In this document: piece by piece, positions 35,350-45,220 of the stretch
Layout of the letters: every line of letters begins with the position of its first letter
How positions within the stretch are numbered: the first letter of the stretch is position 1
From: Halichoerus grypus
Taxonomy: Eukaryota > Chordata > Mammalia > Carnivora > Phocidae
NCBI RefSeq assembly: GCF_964656455.1
Contig: NC_135714.1
Location: forward strand, 127,094,131-127,158,130
Reading direction: 5' to 3'
DNA: 64,000 nt
Notes under the pieces: generated by a model
Told to the model about the DNA's origin: nothing
Seen by the model: only the letters and a program-made list of their open reading frames with translations
Database searches by the model: none
Made by a program: the position numbers and the translations under genes

Positions 35350-36200
35350 ACTATAACTAGACAGATGAACAGGACAGAGCAATACACTGGATCCTGTGTG
35401 TATTTTGGTCTGTTTCTTAGAAAACTAGATCCCAAAACTGTAAAGAAAGAAAAACTTACATATGTACAAAAATAAACTTAAATACATTGAAATGGTAGAA
35501 TGTAACTATAAAAATGAAAATAAAAAAAAAAAAGAAAGAGTATAAACAGACAGGGAAATAGAACAGTGCAATACACTATATCCTGAGTGTATTTTGGTTT
35601 GTTTGTTAGCAGAAAATACATCCCAAAATTGTAAAGAAAGAAAAACTTTATATATATATAATGTAATTAATTTAATTTTGTTTTTGTATATATATATAAA
35701 CAAAATTAAATTACATTGAAAGGATAGAATGTAACTGTAAAGATGGAAATTAAAAAAGACTTTAACAAAAAAAAAAGAAGAAGAAGAAAGAAAAAAGAGA
35801 GAGAGAATATGATCAGATAAGTGAAGAGAAAAGAGCAATACACTAGATTCTGGATGTATTTTGGTATGTTTTTTAAAATAAACTCCATCCCAAAATTGTA
35901 AAGAATGAAAAACCTATATATATACAAAAATAAAATTAAATACAATGCAGGGTGCCTGGATGGCTCAGTTGGTTAAGTGTCTGCCTTCAGCTCAGGTCAT
36001 GATCCCTGGGTCCTGGGATCGACCCCTGTGTTGGGCTCCCTGCTCAGCAGGGAGTCTGCTTCTCCCTCTACCCCTCATCCCACTTGTGCTCTCTCTATCT
36101 CTAAGAAATAAATAAAACCTTTAAAAATTTAAATACAATGAAAGGATAGAATGTAAGTGTAAAAAAAATTAAAAAGATTTAAAAAAAGAGTTGATAAAAT
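35350..36200 (-). repeat. Three tandem units in the L1-B 5'UTR
   Basis: The landmark 'gcaatacact' recurs at 35379, 35568 and 35835, each time followed by 'gtattttggt', 'atcccaaaa(c/t)tgtaaag', 'aaaaac' and 'gatagaatgtaa'. Spacing is 189 and 267 bp. The third unit is further stretched by a CAN-SINE. L1-C has two such units. Confidence 0.8.
35948..36128 (+). mobile_element. CAN-SINE inside L1-B 5'UTR
   Basis: 'gggtgcctggatggctcagt' head, complete body, and tail 'aaataaataaaacctttaaa'. The duplication 'ttaaatacaatg' lies at 35936-35947 and 36129-36140. It postdates L1-B. Confidence 0.92.
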
Positions 36201-37363
36201 AACAAATTGGTTGAAAAAGGAAAGAAAAAAATTAAAATTGAAAGACTAAAGAATGGTGGGGGAAAAAACATGAATTTTTTATACTATTCCCCCCTAGCGC
36301 TTGAGTTTTGCAGTTCTGTGTGATTGGTGAACTTTCTCTTAGCTGGATGTTCTTGCTGATCTTCTGGGGAGGGGGGGCAGGTGCTGTTGTGCTGATTCTC
36401 AGGTTTCTTTGCCATGGGCGGACTTGCACTGCCCTTGCCAGGGGTCAGGCTAAGTAAGTGGCTCCATGTTGCTCTATGTGGCTTTTATTCCCTGAAGCCT
36501 TTCCACGTTGCTTTGGAGCATCAGAATGAAAATGACGGCCTCCCAATCTCCATCCCCAGAGCCAAGAGCTCAGGGCCCCACTCCTCAGTGTGCCCTCAGG
36601 GAAAAGCAGTCAACACACCTGTCTCCCAGGTCTCTGTCCGAACTCTGTGCTCACCCAGCCTGTGACTGAGCATTTCTATCTAAGGCACATGACTCTACTT
36701 CAAGTCTCCAAACCCTGCAGACTCCTGTGGTGCACACCTGCTCTGCTTTTCCCAAGGGGAGGAAGAGGGGTTTGTCTCACCATAGTTCTGCCACTTGCTG
36801 GGCCCCTGCTCAGAGAGCAGTTGCCTGACCATGCTGGTTCATGGTTTATGGCTACACTGAGCTGAGAGCCCACTCCTGGGCTCACTGATTGCCGCTGACT
36901 TCTCTGCTTAGATGCCTGGGAACTCTGCCGCACTCAGGCACCCATGGTCTTCCTGTGACCCCAGGGATTCTGAGACCACACCTAGGATTCTGCTCCACTT
37001 CACCACCTGAGCATCTTTCTGGCAGGGATGTCCCTCACTGGAGTGTACTTTTAAAAGTTCTGATTTTGTGCTCCACTGCTATATCTCTTTCCAGTGCCAG
37101 CTGCCAGAGGCTCCCTCCCCCTGCAGTCTATATTCCCATATATTGCCTCAGATTCACTTCTCTGCACTGCCTACCTTGCAGAAAGTGGTCACTTTTCTAT
37201 TTGTAGAGTTACAGCTATTCTCTTCTTAGATCTCTGGTTGAGCTCACAGGTGTTCAGAATGATTTGTTAACTATCTACCTGAATTCCTGGGACCATATTA
37301 AATTAAGGTCTCCTACTACTCTGCCCTCTTGGACTCCTGGTGTTGTTATTGTATTAATCCTTT

Positions 37364-37879
37364 AAAACTAACAACAGAAATACGATCATAATATCATATT
37401 GAGATTTGTGGTGCTTATTTTAGATCAGAAGTAAAATACCAACATACTCTGAACAGTTTCATGTAATAAAAATTACAGGATCATCTGAATTGAATAAGCA
37501 ATGTATTGGACATCAGAAGGTCTAATTCTTCCATGCACCCTGCTGCCAATCAGACTCACACTTCTTATTTTTCAGGTAAAGTTCCTTTCTCTCTTTGAGT
37601 GTGGTTTTTTTTGTGTGTGTGTGTGTGTGGTTTTGTTGTTGTTGTTGTTGTTTGTTTGTTTTGTTTTGTTTTTAAGTAGATCTGTAAGTTTCCTGATTCA
37701 AACATTCTGTGACTTTCAGTTACTACTGTGTCCTCATGGTTACACTAAGTGTTTCCACCCCTCATCTGCCTGGCTCGGTTGAACAATTATCTTTCCATTA
37801 TTACTTTCCTAACTATTCTTTACCTCTGGGACAGCCGCCTGCTCTTTTTTAGTGTCCCTGCTCTATTCTTTATATTCAT
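37364..37879. other. No gene; simple repeats
   Basis: 37604-37672 holds adjoining (GT)n and (TTG)n/(TTTG)n tracts. The flanks are unassigned. Confidence 0.5.
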
Positions 37880-38230
37880 AGCATACCATATGGATCAATC
37901 AGGATTCAGAGCAAGATAGACAATACCAGTGATTTCAAACTGCGTTTAATTCAGGGAATTGGATCATCATAGGATAGAAGGAACAGAAGTTAGAAAGCCA
38001 CTTCTGGACTATTGATTTAAAGGTCACACCACCATAGTGGCTACCAAGAGATCAGAAACTTCTGCTGCTGCCACACTTTCTCGCATGGTCATAAGCTGGT
38101 GACTAGGCTCTAGGACATGGAATCCAGTTACCATCAACACATCTGTATGACTTTGCTTGCCAGTATCAATACAGGCAGAAAGATGGTTGCTACCCCACAT
38201 CCATTTTGAGCTATCATTCAAGTTCATCTG
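37880..38230. repeat. Possible old LTR fragment
   Basis: 'caatcaggattcagagcaag' followed by 'ttcagggaattggatcatc' resembles the edge of a mammalian LTR repeat, but I cannot name the family. Confidence 0.3.
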
Positions 38231-38384
38231 GTGAGTCCTTCTTCAAACTTTAAAGCTTAGCCTCAAGTTCATATGGCAAATGTAGAAATTAGCTTTCCAA
38301 TTCCTTCAACCGGAAAGAAGGTGGAATTGCAGTTAGGAGGGCCAATCCAAATGTCTACCAAAGCATGTATAATGCTTGACATGT

Positions 38385-38480
38385 TAAATTCGTTTATTTT
38401 ACATGGATGTTCCTACCAGTCTGTAAGCCTCTTAAAGGCAGGGACCATGCCTTATTAATTTTTATATCAATAAATCAGGA
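38385..38480 (+). repeat. L2 3' end
   Basis: 'ctgtaagcctcttaaaggca', then 'gggaccatgcctta', is the diagnostic L2 3' sequence. Confidence 0.65.
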
Positions 38481-38650
38481 AGAAGAAAAGCTTCAAAAGA
38501 TTATAGTCCATTCAGAAAATGTGTATCAATAGTAAACACTGGAAAAGTTTAGCTAACAGAGTTATATACATATACATATGGTGGGCTGATAAAGTCTAGT
38601 TGGAAGACTAGTGAAGGATGGAGTGGTAGGGAAATCTTAAGGAAATGTTT

Positions 38651-39107
38651 AGATTACAACATGAGTTTTTTATTTTTATTTTTTTTACTTTTGTAGAGTT
38701 GACACACAATGGTACATTAATTTTAGGTGTACAATTTCTCTAGTGATTCAACTTCTCTATATGTTATGCTATGCTCACCATAAGTGTAGCTATCATCTGT
38801 CACCATACCACTCTATTACAATATCACTGACTGTATTCTTTATGCTTTGTCTTTTATTTGCACACTTACTCATTCCATAATTAGAAACCTGTATTTCCCA
38901 CTCCCCTTCACCCATTTTGCCCATCCCTTATCCCCCTTCACTCAGGCAACTATCAGCTTGTTCTCTGTATTTATAGGTGTGACTTTGCTTTTGTTTGTTT
39001 GTTTATTCGTTTTGTTTTTTAGATTCTACAAATGAGTGAAATCATATGGTATTTGCTTTCTCTGTTTGACTTATCTCACTTAGTGTAAAGATTACAACAT
39101 GAGTTTT
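38651..39107 (-). mobile_element. 5'-truncated L1 with perfect 19-bp target duplication
   Basis: 'agattacaacatgagtttt' at 38651-38669 is repeated exactly at 39089-39107. Between them (38670-39088) is the reversed 3' end of an L1: poly(T)-rich left edge, then '...caaatgagtgaaatcatatg' and 'cttatctcacttagtgtaa' at the 5'-truncated right edge. Its 3'UTR differs from those of L1-A, B and C, so this is a different, probably older subfamily. The perfect duplication is notable for its apparent age. Confidence 0.92.
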
Positions 39108-39239
39108 GAAGAATGGTAAAATTTGGATGGACTCAAAGACAAAGATAAGATGTTACTATGGGGAGAATCCATGGAGAGTAGCACTGTGGGTGCCTAGAGC
39201 TACCTCTCCTCAAAAAGGAAGTTTCTCATATACAAAAAT

Positions 39240-39350
39240 CTTTTTCATTTATTCATTAATTCATTTACAAATGTTTATTAAGTGGCTACTAGATATGCCA
39301 TCTATTTTTCAGGGGCTGAGGATATAGCAATTAATAAAACAAGAAAAATG
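39240..39350 (-). repeat. L2 3'-end fragment
   Basis: 'tttattcattaattcattta' ... 'tcaggggctgaggatatagc' is reversed L2. Confidence 0.65.
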
Positions 39351-40281
39351 ATCAGAGAAGAATTGAACCTTAGTAGATACAGCAGATATTTTCAGATATT
39401 GATACATTGTTTGACACTGGTTTTTTTTTATATTTTGGAATAGTTTGTGTGAATGAATAACTATGCCTCCCCACCCCTTTTTTCTTACATGTGTAGTTCA
39501 AATGGTTCCTAATATGTTTGGCAATGTAGAAATTCTCATATAGGCTCTGCCAGATGGTCTCACTGTCTAAATGTTTAATGGTTGCATTACACTATAATAG
39601 ATGTTAACACAGTTGTGAAGAGGAGAATAATAATAACATAGTAAGTAAGAGCTATGGAGTGTAGTTAGCCTATTTATTCCCTGCCTCATCCCCCACCTTT
39701 TGGAAAACATGAGTTTAACTGGGAATATAGTAAGTAGGAAGGGTGTTTAATTTGGGGTTTATGTTATGATTTTGTTCAAAGCCAAAACAACACCTTTCTA
39801 GAGAATGCTAAGTGAGTTTAGATTTGTATGTTTCCCATAAATATATCTTCACCCAATCTGTTAATGGATTTATATAGTAAGATCAAGTATCTCCCTGACT
39901 TAATCAGTGCTCCATGCCTTATCTAAATTGTAATTTCTGCAAGGGGAGCAACCTTTTAAACTCTGTAATTGCCACCCAAACTTTTATTTTGTTCACCTTG
40001 AAACTCATTGGTCACTTGCATGCTTATGTCATATTATTGTGTGATCATTCTGCAAATTCTTCCCATTATTTTATCATTTTATTTCTATTTAGCAAACCAT
40101 CTGGAACCATCTACACACTTGGAAAATGTCTCCCTGCATTCCTAATTATTAACAAAAGTCTAAACAAAATTTGTTTCTTAGAGCAAATTCTTGGGTGAGA
40201 CACTATTTATTCAATTGGAAGAATGACATTCATTTTAACCTTAGAAAGAATAATCCCAGGATGATGAGTGTATGTATTTTT
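39351..40281. other. No gene seen
   Basis: No repeat or exon recognised. A 94-codon open frame at 39914-40198 has no known domain. Confidence 0.4.
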
Positions 40282-40509
40282 GTTATGTTGTTGTTTTGTT
40301 TTTAGAGAGAAAGAGAGTGCACACATAAGCAGGGAGTTGGGAGGGGAGGGGCAGAGAGAGAGGGAGACAGAATTTCAAGCAGATACCACACTGAGCACTG
40401 AGCCTGGGTTGGGGCTTGATCTCTCCACTCTAAAGTCACACCCCTGAGATCATGACCTGAGCCAAAACCAAGGGTCTGACGCTTAACCAGCTGTGCCACC
40501 CAGTCACCC
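40282..40509 (-). mobile_element. CAN-SINE
   Basis: Reversed SINE of the older 'gacccttggttttggctcag' subfamily, with a degenerate T/G-rich tail at the left and head 'tgccacccagtcaccc' at the right. Both flanks are 'gtatgta'-rich (40270-40281 and 40511-40524), which may be the remains of the target duplication. Confidence 0.9.
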
Positions 40510-40647
40510 GGTATGTATGTATGTTTTATACTCTGCTTTTGTAACACAGTATTTGGAGCAAATATGACTTAATATTGAATAAATTTGTATTCTTAATTAT
40601 TATCATTTCTAATGTGTAATCTGCCATTATTTTATAAAGAAATTTTT

Positions 40648-40842
40648 GGGGCACCTGGGTGGCTCAGTCGTTAAGCGTCTGCCTTCGGCTCAGGTCATGA
40701 TCCCAGGGTCCTGGGATCGAGCCCCGCATCAGGCTCCCTGCTTGGCGGGAAGCCTGCTTCTCCCTCTCCCACTCCCCCTGCTTGTGTTCCCTCTCTCACT
40801 GTGTCTCCCTCTGTCAAATAAATAAATAAAATCTTAGAAAAA
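40648..40842 (+). mobile_element. CAN-SINE, young copy
   Basis: 'ggggcacctgggtggctcag' head, intact body 'ggctcaggtcatgatcccag' with the Pol III B-box-like 'gggatcgagcccc', and an AAATAAATAAATAAA tail. A perfect 12-bp duplication 'aaagaaattttt' lies at 40636-40647 and 40843-40854. One G is missing in the A-box region ('cagtcgttaag'). It is a candidate recent, possibly polymorphic insertion. Confidence 0.95.
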
Positions 40843-40854
40843 AAAGAAATTTTT

Positions 40855-41797
40855 ATAATATAAAACATCCAAAATAAGGAAAAATTGAAATATCATAAAT
40901 TCCAAATAACAAAAGATAATCAATGTTATAATTTTAATGCCTTTCTTTCTAGTCTTTTCATGTAGCTATGATATAAAAGAAAGGAATAGCTATATGTATT
41001 CTCAGAGCATTTTTTAGATTGGTTACAAATGGTGCCTTTCCTCTAGTAGATTATTTTTAGACATTCTACCTTTTTATTATGGCTCCCACTCAGAGCTCTA
41101 TCTGGTTTATAGCAATTGGGGTCATCACTCCAGACTTTGTGCTCTGGAAAGATCCATAATTCAATGTAGAAAAAATTCTTGAAACTCCTGGGAAATAACC
41201 AGAAGAGAAGAAGGACTGTAATCCCAAATGGGGGTTAAAATTACCTGAGACCCTCTTATGGTTACATTTCAGTAGACATAATTCTGATGTGTTAAGGGTG
41301 TCAGGGGAGATAGGATTTCAACTTCTTTTAACTTTTCCCCCCATACATCTCAGTCCTTAAGTTTAAGGCTGTCATTTTGGGAAATACTGTCTTCTTTTCC
41401 CTCCAAGGTACCCTTGATATTGCTTTTGATCTGATTTACTTGAATACATTTAAGGGAATGTTTGTTTGGTGGGGACATATAAAATACTGCTTTTCAGTGA
41501 TTCTACATGCCCCTAAATGTGGACTTGATTCTATCAGTTTATGATTCCTTTAACTGATACTCATCTTCTGCATTCCCCCGAACCTTCTCTAGTGATAGTC
41601 ACATAGAAAGGCAGTGTGATCAGTGATTACAGATTTAAGGCTTTATGGCCATCTCTGGCAAGTTATAGATTATGGTCATTTTCTCTATCCCTGACCATTT
41701 TCTAAAGACCTGTGATTTATCTGTATCTAATTTATCAGTCTAGCACACTTGTGCATTTCTGACGTTAGGACTATAATATTTAGCTTATGTGGTAAAT
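40855..41797. other. No gene seen
   Basis: No repeat or coding exon recognised between the SINE and the MaLR 5' LTR. Confidence 0.4.
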
Positions 41798-41892
41798 TGT
41801 TTGCAAGAGGGTCACAATTGTTGTTATCATTCTTACAAGTACACCCCTTTTCAATGAGGTTTGGTTGTGTCTCACATTAAGAAGTGGAGTTT
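41798..41892 (+). repeat. MaLR 5' LTR, first part
   Basis: Aligns with 50561-50656: 'tgtttgcaagagggtcacaa' against 'tgtttgcagagatggccaca', ending in 'gaagtggagttt', where L1-C enters. Confidence 0.75.
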
Positions 41893-41896
41893 AGAG

Positions 41897-41907
41897 CAAG
41901 ATGGCGG
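41897..41907 (+). promoter_or_regulatory. YY1-type site at L1-C 5' end
   Basis: 'caagatggcgg' a few bases after the first L1 base. In human L1 a YY1 site of the same core and position directs accurate transcription initiation. Function here is inferred. Confidence 0.7.
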
Positions 41908-42173
41908 AGAAGTAGGAGACCTAAATTTCATCTGGTCCCAGGAATTCAGCCAGATAGAGATCAAACCATTCTGAACACCTATGAACTCAACAGAAGATCG
42001 AAGAAAAGAATAGCAACACATCTCTGAACAGAAAAGTGACCACTTTCTGGAAGGTAGGACGTGCGGAGAAGTGAATCCGAGGCGATATTCGGGGGAATAG
42101 ATGGCGGGGGGAGGGGGCTTCCGTCAGCCGCTTCTGGCAAGTGATAGAGCAGCAGAGCACAAAATCGGAAATT

Positions 42174-42752
42174 TTAGAAGTTGGCTCTGCTGAGGGATGT
42201 CGCTCCAGTGGCTAAGCAGGGGGTGACACCCTCGCTGGGACGGTGTGGTCTCAGGACGCTCGGGGTCACAAAAAGACTGGGGGTGCCTGAGTGCAGCAGA
42301 GCTCCCAGGTATCGGAGCAGGGAAGCCGGCTGCAGAGACGGAGCTGAGGCCCGGGCTCTCAGCTCGGGGTTGCCATAAGCCATGATCTGTGGCACAGTTG
42401 GCCACTGCTCCTCCAGCAGGGACCCAATAAGTGGCAGATCAGGGGAGACCCCCCTTCCTCCCCCAGGAGGATCAGCACGGGAGTGCATCACAGGGATCTG
42501 CTGGGTTTGGAGACTCCATACAGGGTCGTGTGCCAGAGATAGAAATGCTTGGTCACAGGCCAGGTGAGCACGAAGTGTGGCAGGAGACCGGGGAGACAGG
42601 AGTGATTGACTGCTTTTCTCTGGTGGCTCACTGAGGAGTGGGGCCCTGAGTTCTCGGCTCCTCTGGGGCGGAGATTGGGAGGTCGCCATTTTTGCTCTTG
42701 GCCTCCAAAGCGGTATGGAAAGCTTGCAGGGAACAAAAGCTCCCGAGAACAA
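42174..42752 (-). other. Antisense 192-codon open frame in L1-C 5'UTR
   Basis: An ATG-initiated frame on the strand opposite L1-C, lying in the promoter region, rich in Pro, Ser, Leu and Arg, with no domain I recognise. Neighbouring antisense frames in L1-C and L1-B share peptide runs (CLPGL, then TEHFYL or TKHFYL). Primate L1 has an antisense ORF0 in a comparable place. Nothing shows that this one is translated, and GC-rich DNA favours chance frames. Confidence 0.35.
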
Positions 42753-42959
42753 ACCCGAGCAGATTACTTAGCCCGGACTGGCAAGGGTGGGGCAATTCTG
42801 CCTCCAGCAAAGACATTTGGGAACCATGGCAACAGGCCCCTCCCCCAGAAGATCAGCAAGAACAGCCAGCCAAGACCAAGTTTACTGATCAATGAGAACG
42901 GCAGAACTCCAGCGCTAGGGGAATACTGCATCTAGCATTCATGGCTTTTTTACCATGAT

Positions 42960-43500
42960 TCTTTAATCTTTCAAAGTTATTTTTTTTTAACTGTCTTTTT
43001 TTTTAATTTTTCTTTTTCCCTTTTTCAACCAATATCTTATCAATCTCTTTTTAAAAAAATCTTTTTTATTTTTCATTTTTAGAGTCATATTCTATCCCTT
43101 CACAGTAGTGAACCTTATTTTTGGTATATATATATAAGTTGTTCTCTCTTTAAAATTTTGGGATACAGTTTCTTCTAACAGACCAAAATATACCCTAAAT
43201 CTCTAGTGTAAGGCTTTGTTCTCAGCTCCTGCCTGATCACATTCTCTTCCTTTTTTTTTTAAATCCTCTTCATTCTTTTTTCAACCAACTTCTCAATTCC
43301 TTTTGTAAAATCTTTTATAATTTTCATCTTTACAGTCATATTCCATCCCTTCATTGTATTTACCCTTATTTTGTACATATATGTTTTTCTTTCTTTAAAA
43401 TTTTGGGAGGCACTTCCTTCTAACAGACCAAAATACCCCCAAAATCTAGTGTGTGGCACTTATCTATGCACCAGCCTGATCATATTTGATCATATTCTTG
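42960..43500 (+). repeat. Two tandem units in the L1-C 5'UTR
   Basis: 'gaccaaaata' recurs at 43181 and 43426 (245 bp apart), each inside 'tttaaaattttggga', 'ttcttctaacag'/'ccttctaacag' and 'aatct...agtgt', and each preceded by 'cagtcatattc'-like sequence. They correspond to the three units of L1-B. Confidence 0.8.
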
Positions 43501-43687
43501 GTTTTTGTTTGTTTGTTTGTTTTATCTTTTTCTTTTCCTTTTTCTTTTTTTTTTCTTTTTTCTTTCCTTCCCTTTCTTTTCTCCCAGTTTCAGGTCTCTT
43601 CTGATTTGTTTAGTGTATATTTTTCTGGGGTTGTTGTTACCCTGTTAACATTTTGTTCTCTCATTCATCTCTTCTCCTCTGGACAAA

Positions 43688-44582
43688 ATGACAAGATGGA
43701 AAAAATCACCTCAAAAAAAAGAACAAGAGGCAGTAGGAACTGCCAGGGACCTAATCAATATGGACATTAGTAAGATGTCGGAACTAGGGTTCAGAATGAT
43801 GATTTTAAAACTACTAGCTGGGCTTGAAAAAAGCATGGACTATATTAGAGAAACCCTTTCTGGAGGAATAAAAGAACTAAAATCTAACCAAATCGAAATC
43901 AAAAAGGCTATTATGAGGTGCAATTAAAAATGGAGGCTCTAACTGCTGGGATAAATGAGGCAGAAAGAGAATTAGTGATATAGAAGACCAAATGATGGAA
44001 AATAAAGAAGCTGAGAAAAAGACAGATAAACAACTACTGGATTACGAGGGCAGAATTCGAGAGATAAGTGATACCATAAGATGAAAAAATATTAGAAAAT
44101 TTGGGATCCCAGAAGAAGAAGAAAGAGAGAGAAGGGCAGAAGGTACATTAGAGCAAATTATAGCAGAGAAATTCCCTAATTTGGGGAAGGAAACAGACAT
44201 CAAAATCCAGAAGACACAGAGAACTCCCTTCAAAATCAATAAAAATAGGTCAACACCCTGACATTTAATAATAAAACTCACTAGTCTCAGAGACAAAGAG
44301 AAAATCCTGAAAGCAGCTCGGGAGAAGAGATCTGTAACCTACAATGGTAGAAACATTAGATTGGCAATGGACCTATCCACAGAGACCTGGCAGGCCAGAA
44401 AGGACTGACATGATATATTCAGAGCACTAAATGAGAAAAATATGCAGCCAAGAATACTATATCCAGCTAGGCTGTCATTGAAAATAGAAGGAGAGATAAA
44501 AAGCTTCCAGGACAAACAAAAACTAAAGGAATTTGCAAACACGAAACCAGCCCTACAAGAAATATTGAAAGGGGTCCTCTAA
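43688..44582 (+). pseudogene. L1-C ORF1 remnant
   Basis: Starts at 43688 (MTRWKKSPQKKEQEAVG) and is open for 79 codons to 43927, then loses frame. The DKSTETWQ-region equivalent 'gacctatccacagagacctg' lies near 44370, and the stop position at 44580-44582 matches L1-A. Coiled-coil coding sequence is recognisable. Internal stops (for example 'aaaggactgacatga') make it non-functional. Confidence 0.88.
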
Positions 44583-45144
44583 GCAAAGAGAGAGCCTAAA
44601 AGCAACATAGACCAGAAAGGAACACAGACAATATACAGTAACAGTCACCTTACAGGCAATACAATGGCACTAAATTCATATCTTTCAATAGTTACCCTGA
44701 ATGTAAATAGGCTAAATGCCCAATCAAAAGACACAGAGTATCAGATTGGATAAAAAAACAAGACCCATCGATATGCTGTCTGCAAGAGACTCGTTTTAGA
44801 CCCAAAGACACCTTCATATTGAAAGTGAGGGGGTGGAAAACCATTTACCATGCTAATGGACATCAAAAGAAAGCTGGGGTGGCAATCCTTATATCAGACA
44901 AATTAGATTTTAAACCAAAGACTATAATAAGAGATGAGGAAGGACACTATATCATACTTGAAGGGTCTATCCAACAAGAAGATCTAACAGTTTTAACTGT
45001 CTATGCCCCTAACATGGGAGCAGCCAATTATATAAGGCAATTGATAACAAAAGCAAAGAAACACATCGACAACAATACAATAATAGTGGGGTACTTTAAC
45101 ACCCCTCACTGAAATGGACAGATAATCTAAGCAAAAGATCAACA

Positions 45145-45220
45145 AGGAAATAAAGACTTTAGCCAAAGGCAGTTGCTTAACCAACTGAGCCACCCAGGTG
45201 CCCCAGGAAATAAAGACTTT
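45145..45220 (-). mobile_element. Tailless 44-nt CAN-SINE head with perfect 16-bp duplication
   Basis: 'aggaaataaagacttt' at 45145-45160 is repeated exactly at 45205-45220. Between them (45161-45204) lies only the first 44 nt of a CAN-SINE, reversed ('gagccacccaggtgcccc' at its right end), with no tail. In SINE orientation the inferred nick is TTT/AAAG, close to the L1 endonuclease preference. It is absent from L1-A and L1-B, so the duplication is not part of L1. Confidence 0.9.

Larger units (their letters stand above)
31426..37347 (-). mobile_element. LINE-1 element L1-B, full length but deleted and decayed
   Basis: Minus-strand L1 with its poly(A) end at about 31426 and 5' end at 37347. 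A 16-bp duplication with one difference, 'attgtgttaatccttt' (31410-31425) and 'attgtattaatccttt' (37348-37363), shows a single insertion event. In order along the minus strand: long 5'UTR (37347-35096), ORF1 remnant, ORF2 remnant, 3'UTR. It was later hit by a CAN-SINE and a TA/GT microsatellite expansion. Confidence 0.93.
35096..37347 (-). promoter_or_regulatory. L1-B 5'UTR
   Basis: A 2.25-kb leader, lengthened by a microsatellite, three tandem units and a CAN-SINE. Its GC-rich outer part (36400-37347) aligns with 41893-42950 of L1-C. The outer tip reads 'aagagggcagagtag' where L1-C has 'aagatggcggagaag', so the YY1-type site is mutated. Confidence 0.75.
41893..43687 (+). promoter_or_regulatory. 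L1-C 5'UTR
   Basis: A GC- and CpG-rich first kilobase, followed by T-rich tandem units (about 42960-43500). The antisense strand of the first part carries long open frames (see the feature at 42174-42752). Confidence 0.8.

Noticed and set aside
35111..35360. Overlapping open frames rich in Tyr, Ile, Cys and Val
   Set aside because: Translation of the (TA)n/(GT)n microsatellite.
35379..35850. Regularly spaced repeats that might suggest a CRISPR-like array
   Set aside because: Units are about 190-270 bp, diverged, lie in a LINE-1 5'UTR and are in a mammalian genome.
36414..37206. Plus-strand open frames of 83-105 codons
   Set aside because: They are antisense to the L1-B 5'UTR. They are kept only as context for the antisense-frame finding, not called as genes.
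40648..40720. tRNA-like sequence with A- and B-box motifs
   Set aside because: It is the tRNA-Lys-derived head of a CAN-SINE, not a functional tRNA gene.
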